Below are positions 1 to 6,839 of a stretch of 11,101 bases of DNA, in pieces. Below the pieces are notes generated by a model, which saw only the letters and a program-made list of their open reading frames with translations, did no database searches and had not been told where the DNA came from. Each line of letters starts with the position of its first letter. Within the stretch, counting starts at the first letter, position 1. A program made the translations under genes and the position numbers. Where the stretch lies: the NCBI GenBank assembly GCA_005879205.1, contig VBLD01000064.1:1-11101 (forward strand), read 5' to 3'. The DNA is from Deltaproteobacteria bacterium (lineage in GTDB: Bacteria > Desulfobacterota > Binatia > DP-6).

Positions 1-1
1 G

Positions 2-180
2 ACGACGGTGGCGACGACGACCACGACGGTGGAGACCACGACGACCACGGTAGCGACCACGACCACACTTGCGACTACGACGACCACCACCACCACGATC
101 GCAACGACTACCTCCTCGACCACGACCCAGCCTCCAGTCACGGTCACCTCCACCTCCACGACCACGCCACCGACCACGAT
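2..180 (+). repeat. Low-complexity Thr-codon repeat (ACG/ACC-rich)
   Basis: This stretch is built from short imperfect runs of ACG and ACC with interspersed GTG, GCG and ACT, coding for poly-Thr broken by Val and Ala. It is degenerate rather than a clean microsatellite. It probably continues left of the window, so the true number of repeats is not known. It is translated as the linker of the Thr-rich protein. Confidence 0.75.
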
Positions 181-532
181 CCCGCCGTGCGACGCGCTCG
201 CCGGGCTCGACGAGGTCAACTGCCGGGTCACCGAGGTCCAGCGGGTCCTGGTACAGACGTCGCCGTCGGACGTGGGTGGCGTGAAGCAGCACGCCCGACT
301 CGACGCCCGCGTGCAGTCGTTGCTGAAGACGCTCGACGCCGCGCGCTCGTCACATGGCCGGCGCGCCGCGAGCAAGCTCGCACGCTCGAAGAAGCTGCTG
401 CGCGGCTTCATCGCCACCGTGCAACGGACGGTTCACGGGCCGGCGGCCGAGCGCCTCCTCGATCAGGCGCTGCAGGCCAATTCGGACCTGGCGCCGCTGC
501 GGCCGTCGCGGACGTTCAGTCCGCGCGCTTGA
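2..532 (+). CDS. Thr-rich exported-type protein, 3' part (5' end outside window)
   Basis: The frame is open to the left edge, so the GTG at position 8 is not a convincing start and the gene is 5'-truncated. The visible product begins with about 60 residues of almost pure Thr with some Val, Ala, Pro and Ser, coded by ACG/ACC/ACT runs. Such tracts usually act as extended, often glycosylated linkers in surface or secreted proteins. A Cys-containing turn follows (CDALAGLDEVNCRV, around nt 186-230), then about 95 residues that look helical and rich in Lys, Arg, Leu and Ala. The Cys pair could form a disulfide outside the cytoplasm. I do not recognise a named domain. The last 17 bases overlap the convergent deformylase gene. 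The role is unknown; a surface-anchored or secreted structural protein is an inference from composition alone. Confidence 0.6.
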   Translation, partial: TTVATTTTTVETTTTTVATTTTLATTTTTTTTIATTTSSTTTQPPVTVTSTSTTTPPTTIPPCDALAGLDEVNCRVTEVQRVLVQTSPSDVGGVKQHARLDARVQSLLKTLDAARSSHGRRAASKLARSKKLLRGFIATVQRTVHGPAAERLLDQALQANSDLAPLRPSRTFSPRA

Positions 533-1055
533 GCCCGTAGCGCTGGAACTCGGACAGGAAGGCGAGGCTCTCCATCGATCCCATGCGGTCGAGGTAGACC
601 TTGCCGTCCAGGTGATCGAGCTCGTGCTGGAGGATGCGCGCGTGAAAGCCCTCCGCCGTATAGCGGAGCAGACGCCCGTCGCGGCCGAGCGCCTCGACCC
701 GGAGGCCCGCCCAGCGCGGCACCTTGCCGCGCAGGTCGGGGACGCTGAGGCAGCCCTCCCAGTCCTGCTCCTGCTCGTCGCCGACCGGCGTGATGCGCGG
801 GTTCACGAGCACGGTGAGCGGGATCGGCGGCGCATCCGGGTAGCGTGGGTTGGCCGCGACGCCGTAGATGACGAGGCGCTGCGAGACGTGCACCTGCGGC
901 GCGGCGAGCCCCACCCCGTCGTACTCGGCCATCGTCTCGATCATGTCGTCGATCAGCCGCTGCGTGTCCGCGGTGCCGAGCGCTTCGGGCGGCACGGGGT
1001 CGGCCGCGCGGCGAAGGACCGGGTGACCGAGGCGCGCGACCTTCAGGATCCCCAT
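516..1055 (-). CDS. def: Peptide deformylase
   Basis: It removes the N-terminal formyl group from nascent proteins in the cytoplasm and is a metal-dependent enzyme, usually with Fe2+. At 179 residues it has full family length, with all three diagnostic motifs: GVGLAAPQV at residues 47-55, EGCLS at 100-104, and QHELDH at 143-148. Cys102, His144 and His148 are the expected metal ligands and Glu145 the catalytic base. The ATG start is preceded by a purine-rich AGAGAGAG that can serve as a ribosome binding site. In many bacteria def sits beside fmt; no fmt is seen here. It is divergent from the methyltransferase-like gene, and its 3' end overlaps the Thr-rich gene on the opposite strand by 17 bp. 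The identification is firm; the subtype (I versus III) is not assigned. Confidence 0.96.
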   Translation of the reverse strand: MGILKVARLGHPVLRRAADPVPPEALGTADTQRLIDDMIETMAEYDGVGLAAPQVHVSQRLVIYGVAANPRYPDAPPIPLTVLVNPRITPVGDEQEQDWEGCLSVPDLRGKVPRWAGLRVEALGRDGRLLRYTAEGFHARILQHELDHLDGKVYLDRMGSMESLAFLSEFQRYGLKRAD

Positions 1056-1111
1056 GCGCTCTCTCTGGCAGATCGGATCTGGACCGACAACAAGGCGTCG
1101 ACCACGAGCAT

Positions 1112-1140
1112 TTGACGGACGACGGGATGGCCTCTACGGT
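1112..1140 (+). promoter_or_regulatory. Possible sigma-70-type promoter for the methyltransferase-like gene
   Basis: TTGACG at 1112-1117 matches the -35 consensus at five of six bases. It is followed 17 bp later by TACGGT at 1135-1140, a poor -10 match with three of six bases. A transcript from it would begin only a few bases before the GTG at 1152, implying a nearly leaderless message. The spacing is right, but the -10 element is weak, so this is a candidate only. Confidence 0.25.
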
Positions 1141-1151
1141 CGGCACCGGCC

Positions 1152-1784
1152 GTGAGCACCGCGCTGGTCGACGTCCTGCTCGTGTCGGCGTGGGCGTCGC
1201 TCGCCGTCTTCGACCTGCGGGCTGCCTGGAACGAGCGCGCCGCGCGCCGGGCTCTCGGCCCGGCCGTCGTGGGTGGACGGCAGCCGCCCGCGTCGCTCCT
1301 GGTCCTGCTCGTGGCGGCGACTCTCGCCGGCCTTGCGCTGATCGAGCGCCGGGCAGGACGTCTCCCGTCGCCGCCCGCCGTTGCGCTCGCGGGCCTCGCC
1401 GTCGCCGCGGCCGGGCTCGTCGTGCACGTCCGAGCGCGCCGCGCGCTCGGAGCGAGCTGGTCCGGCGTCGTCACGGTGCGCGCCGCGCAGACCGTGGTCG
1501 AGCGGGGTCCGTACGCGGTCGTCCGCCACCCGATCTACGCCTCGCTCCTCCTCCTGGCGGCCGGCTCGCTCCTGGCGCACCCGTCGCTTGGGACGGCGTG
1601 CCTCGCCTTCGGCTTCGGCCTGGGAATCGGGCTCAAGATCGTGGTCGAAGAGCGCGCGCTCCGGCGAGCCCTCGGCCCGGCATACGCGAGCTACGCCGCG
1701 CGCGTTCCCGCCCTCGTCCCGCGGCTCCGGCGACGAGCCGTCGCGGCCGCCGCTCGGCGCGAGACCAAATGTCCCATCGGCTGA
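1152..1784 (+). CDS. Isoprenylcysteine carboxyl methyltransferase (ICMT)/PEMT-like membrane protein
   Basis: This is a 210-residue integral membrane protein of the ICMT/phospholipid-methyltransferase-like family, which uses S-adenosylmethionine at the membrane. Hydrophobic segments lie near residues 4-20, 46-64, 74-91, 128-142 and 147-165. The family signature GPYAVVRHPIYAS is at 119-131, and the C-terminal EER...GPAYASYAARVPALVP pattern is at about 166-190. The GTG is the only reasonable start: an in-frame stop lies at 1113-1115, and no clear Shine-Dalgarno is visible. Bacterial members rarely have a known substrate, so neither isoprenylcysteine nor lipid methylation should be assumed. It precedes the histidine kinase by 114 bp on the same strand, but that gene appears to have its own promoter. 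Confidence 0.85.
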   Translation: MSTALVDVLLVSAWASLAVFDLRAAWNERAARRALGPAVVGGRQPPASLLVLLVAATLAGLALIERRAGRLPSPPAVALAGLAVAAAGLVVHVRARRALGASWSGVVTVRAAQTVVERGPYAVVRHPIYASLLLLAAGSLLAHPSLGTACLAFGFGLGIGLKIVVEERALRRALGPAYASYAARVPALVPRLRRRAVAAAARRETKCPIG

Positions 1785-1859
1785 TTCGCGGTGCCGCTTT
1801 CCGCCGCGCTCCGGCGCGCGTCGTCGGGCAGGCCGAGGCGAATTCACGGGCAGAACCTC

Positions 1860-1875
1860 TGGCACCCGGCTTGCT
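1860..1875 (+). promoter_or_regulatory. Sigma-54 (RpoN) -24/-12 promoter candidate
   Basis: TGGCACCCGGCTTGCT matches the sigma-54 consensus TGGCACG-N4-TTGCW with one mismatch, the G after TGGCAC. It has the required GG-N10-GC spacing and a pyrimidine before it. The -12 GC is at 1873-1874, placing transcription start near 1886. The GAGG ribosome binding site is at 1889-1892 and the kinase ATG at 1899. The geometry suits a promoter serving the histidine kinase with a very short leader. Sigma-54 promoters need an enhancer-binding activator; no such gene or clear upstream activating site is visible here. Confidence 0.55.
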
Positions 1876-1898
1876 CCCGGTGAACGTCGAGGCGAGCG

Positions 1899-3455
1899 AT
1901 GGGACGCGACATCGGGCATTCGCAATCGGCCGTGGCAACGTACGGCGTCGCCCTCCTGGCCAGCGGGATGGCGCTCGCTTTCACCCTGCTCGTCTGGCCC
2001 CGTCTCGAGACGACGCCCTCGCCGCTCTTCTTCGCGGCGGTCGTGGTGAGCTCGTGCTACGGCGGCCTCCGCCCCGCCCTCGTGGCGACGGCGCTCGCCG
2101 CCCTCGCCACCAGCTATTTTTTCGTCCTCCCGGGCCACTCGATCGCCGTCGAGAGCATCTCGGATGCGCTCTGTCTCGGCATGTTCGCCCTGGTGGCGGC
2201 CCTCACCGGATCGTTGAGCGCCGCCCGCCGGCGGGCGGAGACCGAGCGCGGGCAGCAGGCGGTCATCGCGGAGCTCGGACGGCTGGCGCTCGCCGGCGGC
2301 GAGCCGTCCGGACTCATGCACGAGGCCGCCGCGAAGGTCGCGCGCACGCTCGACGTCGAGTACGCCGCGGTGTGGGAGCTCCTGCCCAACGCCCGGACGT
2401 CGCTCCGCACCGCCGTCTGCTGCCGGCGGGGCATCGTGGAGGAGGTCACCCTCGACCCCGACCTGCTCGCCGATACCGCCCTCGAGATCGACGACGGCGT
2501 GACGGTCCAGGGGCGCGGCGGCGTCACGCTCGTGAAGGTGATGATCCACGGACCCGAGGGGCCGCTCGGCGTCCTCAGCGTGCACGCCGCCCGGCCCCGG
2601 CCCCTCGCGCTGCACGACATCCACTTCCTGCAGGCGGTGGCCCACGTGCTCGGCGAGGCGATCACGCGCCAGCGGGGCGAGCACGACCGCGCCGCGCTCC
2701 TCGCGCGCGAACGCCGGGCGCGCGCCCGGGCGGAAGCGGCGAGCCGTGCCCGGGAGGACCTGCTCGCGACCGTCTCGCACGAGCTTCGCGCCCCCCTCGC
2801 GCAACTCGTCACCTGGTCGCGACTGCTTCGCCTCGGAAAGAGCGACCAGGCCGCGCTCGACGCGATCGAGCGCAGCACGCGCACGCTCGAGCGGCTCGCC
2901 GGCGACCTCCTCGACGTCGCGCGGATCACGGCCGGCAAGCTCTCGCTCTCGCTCCGCCCGGTGGCGCTCGCCGGCACCGTCGCCGAGGCGCTCGACGTCC
3001 CGCGCGTGGCCGCGCAGGCAAAGGCGATCGGGCTGGAGGAGTACCTGGACGCCGGGCCCATGGAGGTGGTCGGGGATCCGATGCGACTCCAGCAGGTGGT
3101 GTGGAACCTGGTGGGCAACGCCGTCAAGTTCACCCCGCGCGGCGGCCGCGTCGTGATCCGGCTGCGAAAGATCCAGGATCGCGCCGAGCTGACGGTGTCG
3201 GACACGGGCCGAGGGATCAGCGCCGCCTTCCTGCCCCACGTCTTCGAACCCTTTCGCCAGGCGCGCGCCGGCGCGCAGCAGGGCCTCGGCCTCGGACTCG
3301 CGATCGTCCGCCAGCTGGTCGAGCTGCACGGCGGGACGGTGCGTGCGGAGAGCCCGGGCGAGGGCCGCGGCTCGCGCTTCACCGTGACCCTTCCGCTGGT
3401 GCCCGCCGCCGGCGAGGCGTTCGGCCGGGGCTCGATGACCGCGTGCGCGGTCTGA
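1899..3455 (+). CDS. Sensor histidine kinase (DUF4118-GAF-HisKA-HATPase)
   Basis: A complete 518-residue membrane sensor kinase. Residues about 13-108 carry four hydrophobic segments of the KdpD-like DUF4118 type. A GAF-like sensory region (about 120-258) and a short Arg/Ala-rich coiled helix follow. The dimerisation/phosphoacceptor motif is SHELRAPL, with His294 as the expected phosphorylation site. The ATPase domain has the N box NLVGNAVKFTP (Asn403, Asn407), G1 box DTGRGI (435-440), F box FEPF (449-452) and G2 box GLGLGLAIV (462-470). All catalytic boxes look intact. GAGG six bases before the ATG supports the start. It lacks the KdpD N-terminal and Usp domains, so it is not KdpD itself. 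No response regulator is encoded in the window, so this is an orphan kinase here. The signal and partner are unknown. Its stop codon lies inside a 45-bp tandem repeat. Confidence 0.93.
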   Translation: MGRDIGHSQSAVATYGVALLASGMALAFTLLVWPRLETTPSPLFFAAVVVSSCYGGLRPALVATALAALATSYFFVLPGHSIAVESISDALCLGMFALVAALTGSLSAARRRAETERGQQAVIAELGRLALAGGEPSGLMHEAAAKVARTLDVEYAAVWELLPNARTSLRTAVCCRRGIVEEVTLDPDLLADTALEIDDGVTVQGRGGVTLVKVMIHGPEGPLGVLSVHAARPRPLALHDIHFLQAVAHVLGEAITRQRGEHDRAALLARERRARARAEAASRAREDLLATVSHELRAPLAQLVTWSRLLRLGKSDQAALDAIERSTRTLERLAGDLLDVARITAGKLSLSLRPVALAGTVAEALDVPRVAAQAKAIGLEEYLDAGPMEVVGDPMRLQQVVWNLVGNAVKFTPRGGRVVIRLRKIQDRAELTVSDTGRGISAAFLPHVFEPFRQARAGAQQGLGLGLAIVRQLVELHGGTVRAESPGEGRGSRFTVTLPLVPAAGEAFGRGSMTACAV

Positions 3456-3516
3456 GCCGCGGGGGTCCACGGGGGCTCGATGACCGCGTGCGCAGCCTGA
3501 GCCGCGGGGGTCCACG
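3427..3516 (+). repeat. 45-bp tandem repeat (two copies) across the kinase stop codon, with a stem-loop
   Basis: Copy 1 is 3427-3471 and copy 2 is 3472-3516; they match at 43 of 45 bases, differing at 3449/3494 (G/A) and 3451/3496 (T/C). The 45-bp period equals 15 codons, so the stop codon of the kinase is repeated in frame. Copy 1 can fold over 3429-3458: outer arms GGCTC and GAGCC enclose the inverted pair GACCGCG/CGCGGTC. The two differences weaken the inner stem in copy 2. No T-tract follows, so a classical intrinsic terminator is not supported. It could be a small extragenic palindromic repeat or a local duplication. Confidence 0.85.
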
Positions 3517-3582
3517 ACCGTCGAGAGCGCACCGGGCGACGATCGTTCCCTCGACCCCGTCGGCCGGATAGAAGCACCTCCG

Positions 3583-4650
3583 ATGCCGTCGCTCGCCCTC
3601 GACACCCGCGTCTCCGGCGCCGAGGGCGGCTACCGCGCCGTCGTCTCGTCCGACTGGGAAGTCTGGGGCCCGAACGGCGGCTACGTCGCGGCGATCGCGC
3701 TGCGCGCCGCCGGCGCCGAGGCGCGCATTCCCCGCCCAGTCGCCTTCGCGGCGCACTATCTGTCGGTGGCGCGCTTCGCGCCGGTCGACCTCGACACCCG
3801 CGTCTCCGGCGCCGAGGGCCGCTACCGCGCCGTCGTCTCGTCCGACTGGGAAGTCTGGGGCCCGAACGGCGGCTACGTCGCGGCGATCGCGCTGCGCGCC
3901 GCCGGCGCCGAGGCGCGCATTCCCCGCCCAGTCGCCTTCGCGGCGCACTATCTGTCGGTGGCGCGCTTCGCGCCGGTCGACCTCGAGGTGACGGCCGTTC
4001 ACCGCGGGCGGCGGTCCGAGTCGCTCCGCGTCTCGATGACGCAGGAGGCGAAGCCCATCCTCGAGGCGATCGTGCGCACCGCGGCGGAGCTGCCGGGTCT
4101 GGCCCACGACGAGACGGCACCGCCCGACGTCCCCGGCCCCGCGGAGCTCGCCAGCATGGAGGACCTCCACGCCGGCCAGCCGACGTACCGCTTCTGGCAG
4201 AACCTCGAGGGCCGCCCCGTCGACCCCGGTCTCTGGCGCGAGGGGCGCCCGGTCCGCTCGCCGGTCATCCGCCAGTGGTACCGCTACCGGCCCGTCGCGC
4301 GCTTCGACGATCCGTTCGTGAACGCCGCGCGCGCCCTCGTGCTGATCGACACGCTGGTCTGGCCGGCGGTCTGCCAGCGCCACCTGGCGCCCGGATTCAC
4401 GGCGCCGAACCTCGACGTGGTCGCGTGGTTCCACCGGCCCGCCCTCGACTCGGAGTGGCTCCTCGCCGACGCGACTGCGCCGATCGCCGAGGGCGGCCTC
4501 GTCGGCGGCACGGTCCGCATCTGGAGCGTCGACCGCCGCCTGGTCGCGAGCGGCGGCGCGCAGCTGCTCTGCGTCCCCGGGCCCGGCCCCGAGCCGCGCC
4601 TCATACGGCAACCGTCTTCCACACCCCCGACCGGAACCGCGCGCCCTTGA
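3583..4650 (+). CDS. Acyl-CoA thioesterase-like hotdog protein with internal 64-residue duplication
   Basis: The product (355 residues) resembles the TesB-like/4HBT_3 acyl-CoA thioesterase family, which has two hotdog folds and cleaves acyl-CoA thioesters in the cytoplasm. The first fold shows GPNGGYVAAIALRAA, typical of the hotdog central helix. The second fold starts near residue 225 (PVIRQWYRYRPVARF) and ends around LLCVPG. Residues 6-69 and 70-133 are copies differing at one position (Gly16/Arg80). Removing one copy leaves about 291 residues, the usual family length, so an extra strand-helix block has been inserted. Whether the protein still folds is unknown. The last 15 or so residues, after the usual domain end, are Pro/Thr/Arg-rich and overlap the convergent MATE gene. 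No strong Shine-Dalgarno precedes the ATG. The natural substrate cannot be told from sequence. Confidence 0.78.
   Translation: MPSLALDTRVSGAEGGYRAVVSSDWEVWGPNGGYVAAIALRAAGAEARIPRPVAFAAHYLSVARFAPVDLDTRVSGAEGRYRAVVSSDWEVWGPNGGYVAAIALRAAGAEARIPRPVAFAAHYLSVARFAPVDLEVTAVHRGRRSESLRVSMTQEAKPILEAIVRTAAELPGLAHDETAPPDVPGPAELASMEDLHAGQPTYRFWQNLEGRPVDPGLWREGRPVRSPVIRQWYRYRPVARFDDPFVNAARALVLIDTLVWPAVCQRHLAPGFTAPNLDVVAWFHRPALDSEWLLADATAPIAEGGLVGGTVRIWSVDRRLVASGGAQLLCVPGPGPEPRLIRQPSSTPPTGTARP
3597..3986 (+). repeat. 192-bp in-frame tandem duplication inside the thioesterase gene
   Basis: Bases 3597-3794 recur at 3789-3986 with a period of 192 bp. The only difference I found is G at 3628 versus C at 3820. 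The hexamer CCTCGA stands at the left edge (3597-3602), the junction (3789-3794) and the right edge (3981-3986). That is what a microhomology-mediated or slippage duplication leaves behind. The period is a multiple of three, so the reading frame is kept. Confidence 0.95.
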
Positions 4651-5947
4651 GCAGCGAGCGGGTGACGTAGTCGCCGACCAGCGCGAGCCAGAGCCAGACG
4701 ACGCCGAGGCCGAGCGCGAAGGTCACGAGCCAGGCGAATCCGAGCCGGCAGACGTAGAAGCCGAGGAAGACGGTGGCGAGCGGGAAGCGCGTGTCGCCCG
4801 CGCCCCGGAGCGCGCCGCCGAGCGTGAAGTCGAGCGCCATGAGCGGCTGGCAGGCGGCGAGCACGCGGATGAAGGAGACCGTGTCGGCGACGACGACCGC
4901 GTCGTCGACGAAGAGCCGGGCGATCGGCCGCGCCGCCGCGAAGATCAGGACGCCGGCCGCGGTCATGAGCCGCACGGCGAGCCGGACGGCGGCGCGGCCG
5001 CTCCGCTCCGCGTTCTCGGGACGCTCGGCACCGAGGTTCTGGCCGATCATCGTCGCCGCGGCGGCGGCGAAGCCGAAGCCCGGCAAGAAGGAGAGCGAGA
5101 GGATGCGAACGCCGATGAAGTAGGCGGCGACGGCGGCCGTGCCGTGGTGTGCGGCGAAGACGATGTAGATGAAAAAACCGATCTGCATGAGGAGATGCTC
5201 GATCGCCGCGGGGTAGCCGATGCGCAGCACCCGGCGCACCACGTCGAGCCGGAGCCTGAAGGGGCGCATCCCGAGCCCGAGCACGAGCCGGCCGCGCGCG
5301 AGCAGCGCGAGGCCGAGCGCGGCGCCGGCTCCGAAGGCGACGGCGGTGGCGATCGCCGCGCCGCTCACGCCGAGCGCCGGCAGGCCGAGGCGTCCGAAGA
5401 TGAGCCCGTAGGCGAGCACCACGTTCACGGTCCCCACGACGGCGCCGATCGCGAGCGGCGTGCGCGTGTCGCCCGCCCCGCGGAGGCTCGACACCATGAC
5501 GAAGAGCAAGCCGCTGGCGGGCACGCCCAGCATCACGATGCGGAGGAAGCGCGTCCCGGCGGCGACGACGGCGCCCTCGACGCGGAACGCGGCGACCAGC
5601 GCCGGCGCCCAGACCAGAACCGGGAGGATCATCAGGACCGCGACGGCGGCTGCCGTGAGGAGCGACTGGCGAAGCGTCTCCTCCGCGGCGGCGCGCTCGC
5701 TCGCCCCCACGTGGCGCGCGACGATGGCGAGGGCGCCCATGCCGAGGGCGAACATCACCGAGTCCACCGCGCCGAGGATCTGCACGCCCACGCCGACCCC
5801 CGCCACCGCCGTCCCGCCGAGCCGGCCGACCATGAGCATGTCGCACAGTCCGACGAACGACTCGATCGAGAACGAGAAGATGACCGGCCAGGCGAGCGCC
5901 CACGTCGTCCGCAGCAGATCCGAGTCGCACGCACGCGTCGCTTCCAT
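4601..5947 (-). CDS. MATE family multidrug/toxin exporter
   Basis: A polytopic inner-membrane antiporter of the MATE (NorM/DinF-like) family that expels organic compounds using a Na+ or H+ gradient. From the ATG at 5947 it has 448 residues and about twelve hydrophobic segments in two homologous halves. Each half carries the family hallmark: SSLRGAGDTRTP near residue 153 and GALRGAGDTRFP near 379. Other typical stretches are the N-terminal region with MVGRLGG and the central IGQNLGAERPENAERSGRAA. The frame extends upstream to a GTG at 6001, which has an AGG eight bases before it, so the start could be 18 codons earlier; neither site has a strong ribosome binding site. It lies 149 bp downstream of the PIN toxin gene on the same strand, and its 3' end overlaps the thioesterase gene by 50 bp. 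The substrate is unknown. Confidence 0.93.
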   Translation of the reverse strand: MEATRACDSDLLRTTWALAWPVIFSFSIESFVGLCDMLMVGRLGGTAVAGVGVGVQILGAVDSVMFALGMGALAIVARHVGASERAAAEETLRQSLLTAAAVAVLMILPVLVWAPALVAAFRVEGAVVAAGTRFLRIVMLGVPASGLLFVMVSSLRGAGDTRTPLAIGAVVGTVNVVLAYGLIFGRLGLPALGVSGAAIATAVAFGAGAALGLALLARGRLVLGLGMRPFRLRLDVVRRVLRIGYPAAIEHLLMQIGFFIYIVFAAHHGTAAVAAYFIGVRILSLSFLPGFGFAAAAATMIGQNLGAERPENAERSGRAAVRLAVRLMTAAGVLIFAAARPIARLFVDDAVVVADTVSFIRVLAACQPLMALDFTLGGALRGAGDTRFPLATVFLGFYVCRLGFAWLVTFALGLGVVWLWLALVGDYVTRSLLKGARFRSGVWKTVAV

Positions 5948-6048
5948 TCCGATGGGGATGGAGCGGATGCCCGCCGCCCGCCGACCGACCGCCCGATCCA
6001 CGCCGCGCGCCTATCACGGGGGTCGAGCTACAGCCAATGCGCGCGCGT

Positions 6049-6060
6049 CCACGAGCGTGG
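6049..6060. other. Short perfect inverted repeat between toxin and MATE genes
   Basis: CCACG-AG-CGTGG forms a five-base-pair inverted repeat in the 149-bp gap 5948-6096. It follows the toxin stop in the direction of transcription and precedes the MATE start. There is no T-tract on either side, so a terminator is not supported. It might be a regulator site for the exporter or chance in GC-rich DNA. Apart from this I see no recognisable element in the gap. Confidence 0.3.
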
Positions 6061-6096
6061 GCGGTTAGTGTCCCATTTGGCCGAAACTCCCGTCCG

Positions 6097-6558
6097 TCAG
6101 TCGAGGTGGAGATCCGGTCCACGCTTCGACCAGTCCAGGAGCGTGAGGCGCACGCCGGACACGCGCGCCATTCGCGCGAAGTCGCGGCGGTTCCTCGTCA
6201 CGAGGGGCAGGCCGTGGTGGCTCGCGGTCGCGGCGATCAGGATGTCCCCAAGGCCGCGCCGCCACCGGCGATCCAGGTGTGCCCAGATGAGCGCTGCGAC
6301 CTCGGCCGCCCCGGCATCCAGGGGAAGCACGCGGCACGTCGCCACCAACGTCTGAAAGCTCCGCAGTTGCTCCGCGAAGGGCTTGCCCGCCCGCAGCGCC
6401 ACCCGGTAGCCGCGAAGCCGCTCGAAGACGCTGACCGCCGTCACGGTGAGGTGTCCGTGGCGCGCAAGATACGCGCGGGCGCGCCGTGTCACGAGCGGGT
6501 GGCCGCGTGACAACTCGGAGAGCGTGTCCGAATCGAGGACGGCCGGCTCGAGGGTCAC
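6097..6558 (-). CDS. vapC: PIN-domain toxin (VapC-type ribonuclease)
   Basis: A 153-residue PIN-domain protein, the toxin of a type II toxin-antitoxin pair; family members cleave RNA with Mg2+ held by conserved acidic residues. Visible acidic positions are Asp9 in AVLDSDTLSEL, Glu46 in AVSVFERLRG, Asp105 in GLGDILIAATA, and the TRNRRDF segment with Asn123/Asp126. This is the normal VapC layout and the catalytic set looks complete. The start is taken as the GTG at 6558-6556, which overlaps the antitoxin stop as GTGA, a typical translational coupling. A longer frame reaching 6735 would run through the antitoxin gene and is rejected. It is expected to be controlled with its antitoxin from the site upstream of that gene. 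The target RNA cannot be predicted. Confidence 0.88.
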   Translation of the reverse strand: MTLEPAVLDSDTLSELSRGHPLVTRRARAYLARHGHLTVTAVSVFERLRGYRVALRAGKPFAEQLRSFQTLVATCRVLPLDAGAAEVAALIWAHLDRRWRRGLGDILIAATASHHGLPLVTRNRRDFARMARVSGVRLTLLDWSKRGPDLHLD

Positions 6559-6836
6559 GTGTCGCCGGGCGCGACAAGGCGGCGCGCGAGTGCTGCACGG
6601 TCCTTCCCCTCGATGCCAGCGAGGCTGCCTCTCGCCAGCGAGAGTATGACGTCCGGCGACGGGGCGAGGTCCACGGACTCGCCAAAGTGCCGCCGCAGAA
6701 TCGCCAGGACGTGCCCTTCGAAGCTTCTCCCGCAACGTGCGGCGTCGGCGGCAATCCGCTCGCGCAGCCGCTTGGGGAATCGGATCGTCCGGGCCGTGGT
6801 GGGTGGCGCGAGGACACCGCGCTTCGCGACCGCCAT
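6555..6836 (-). CDS. vapB: Ribbon-helix-helix antitoxin (VapB-type)
   Basis: A 93-residue partner of the PIN toxin. Residues 13-20 (TTARTIRF) fit the DNA-binding beta strand of an Arc/CopG-like ribbon-helix-helix domain. Helix A is about 21-36 (PKRLRERIAADAARCG) and helix B about 38-53 (SFEGHVLAILRRHFGE). The C-terminal part, about residues 54-93, is the expected toxin-binding region, where antitoxins of this kind wrap the PIN active site. The ATG at 6836 is preferred over an in-frame TTG two codons earlier; neither has a clear Shine-Dalgarno. The stop overlaps the toxin start. It lies 41 bp after the flavoprotein fusion gene on the same strand. Autoregulation by the dimer and the toxin complex is expected from the family. 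VapB symbol is by arrangement, not close homology. Confidence 0.82.
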   Translation of the reverse strand: MAVAKRGVLAPPTTARTIRFPKRLRERIAADAARCGRSFEGHVLAILRRHFGESVDLAPSPDVILSLARGSLAGIEGKDRAALARRLVAPGDT

Positions 6837-6839
6837 AAC

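Noticed and set aside
1..180. CRISPR array or regular minisatellite
   Set aside because: The repeats are short irregular Thr codons inside an open frame, with no fixed unit or spacers.
1899..3455. KdpD potassium sensor
   Set aside because: DUF4118 is shared, but the KdpD N-terminal and Usp domains are missing and no kdp genes are nearby.
3429..3458. Intrinsic terminator after the kinase
   Set aside because: The stem-loop overlaps the stop codon but is not followed by a T-tract.
1112..3605. Open frames of over 800 codons on both strands across the methyltransferase-like and kinase genes
   Set aside because: They are Arg/Pro/Ala/Gly-rich translations without motifs and shadow genes with clear domains; long open frames are expected in such GC-rich DNA.
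5144..6355. 403-codon plus-strand frame across the MATE and toxin genes
   Set aside because: Its translation is dominated by His, Glu, Arg and Ala typical of the antisense of a hydrophobic GC-rich gene; the MATE and PIN genes on the other strand are well supported.
6559..6735. Upstream extension of the PIN toxin to 212 residues
   Set aside because: The extension runs through the antitoxin gene and has no motif; the GTG overlapping the antitoxin stop gives a normal PIN protein length.
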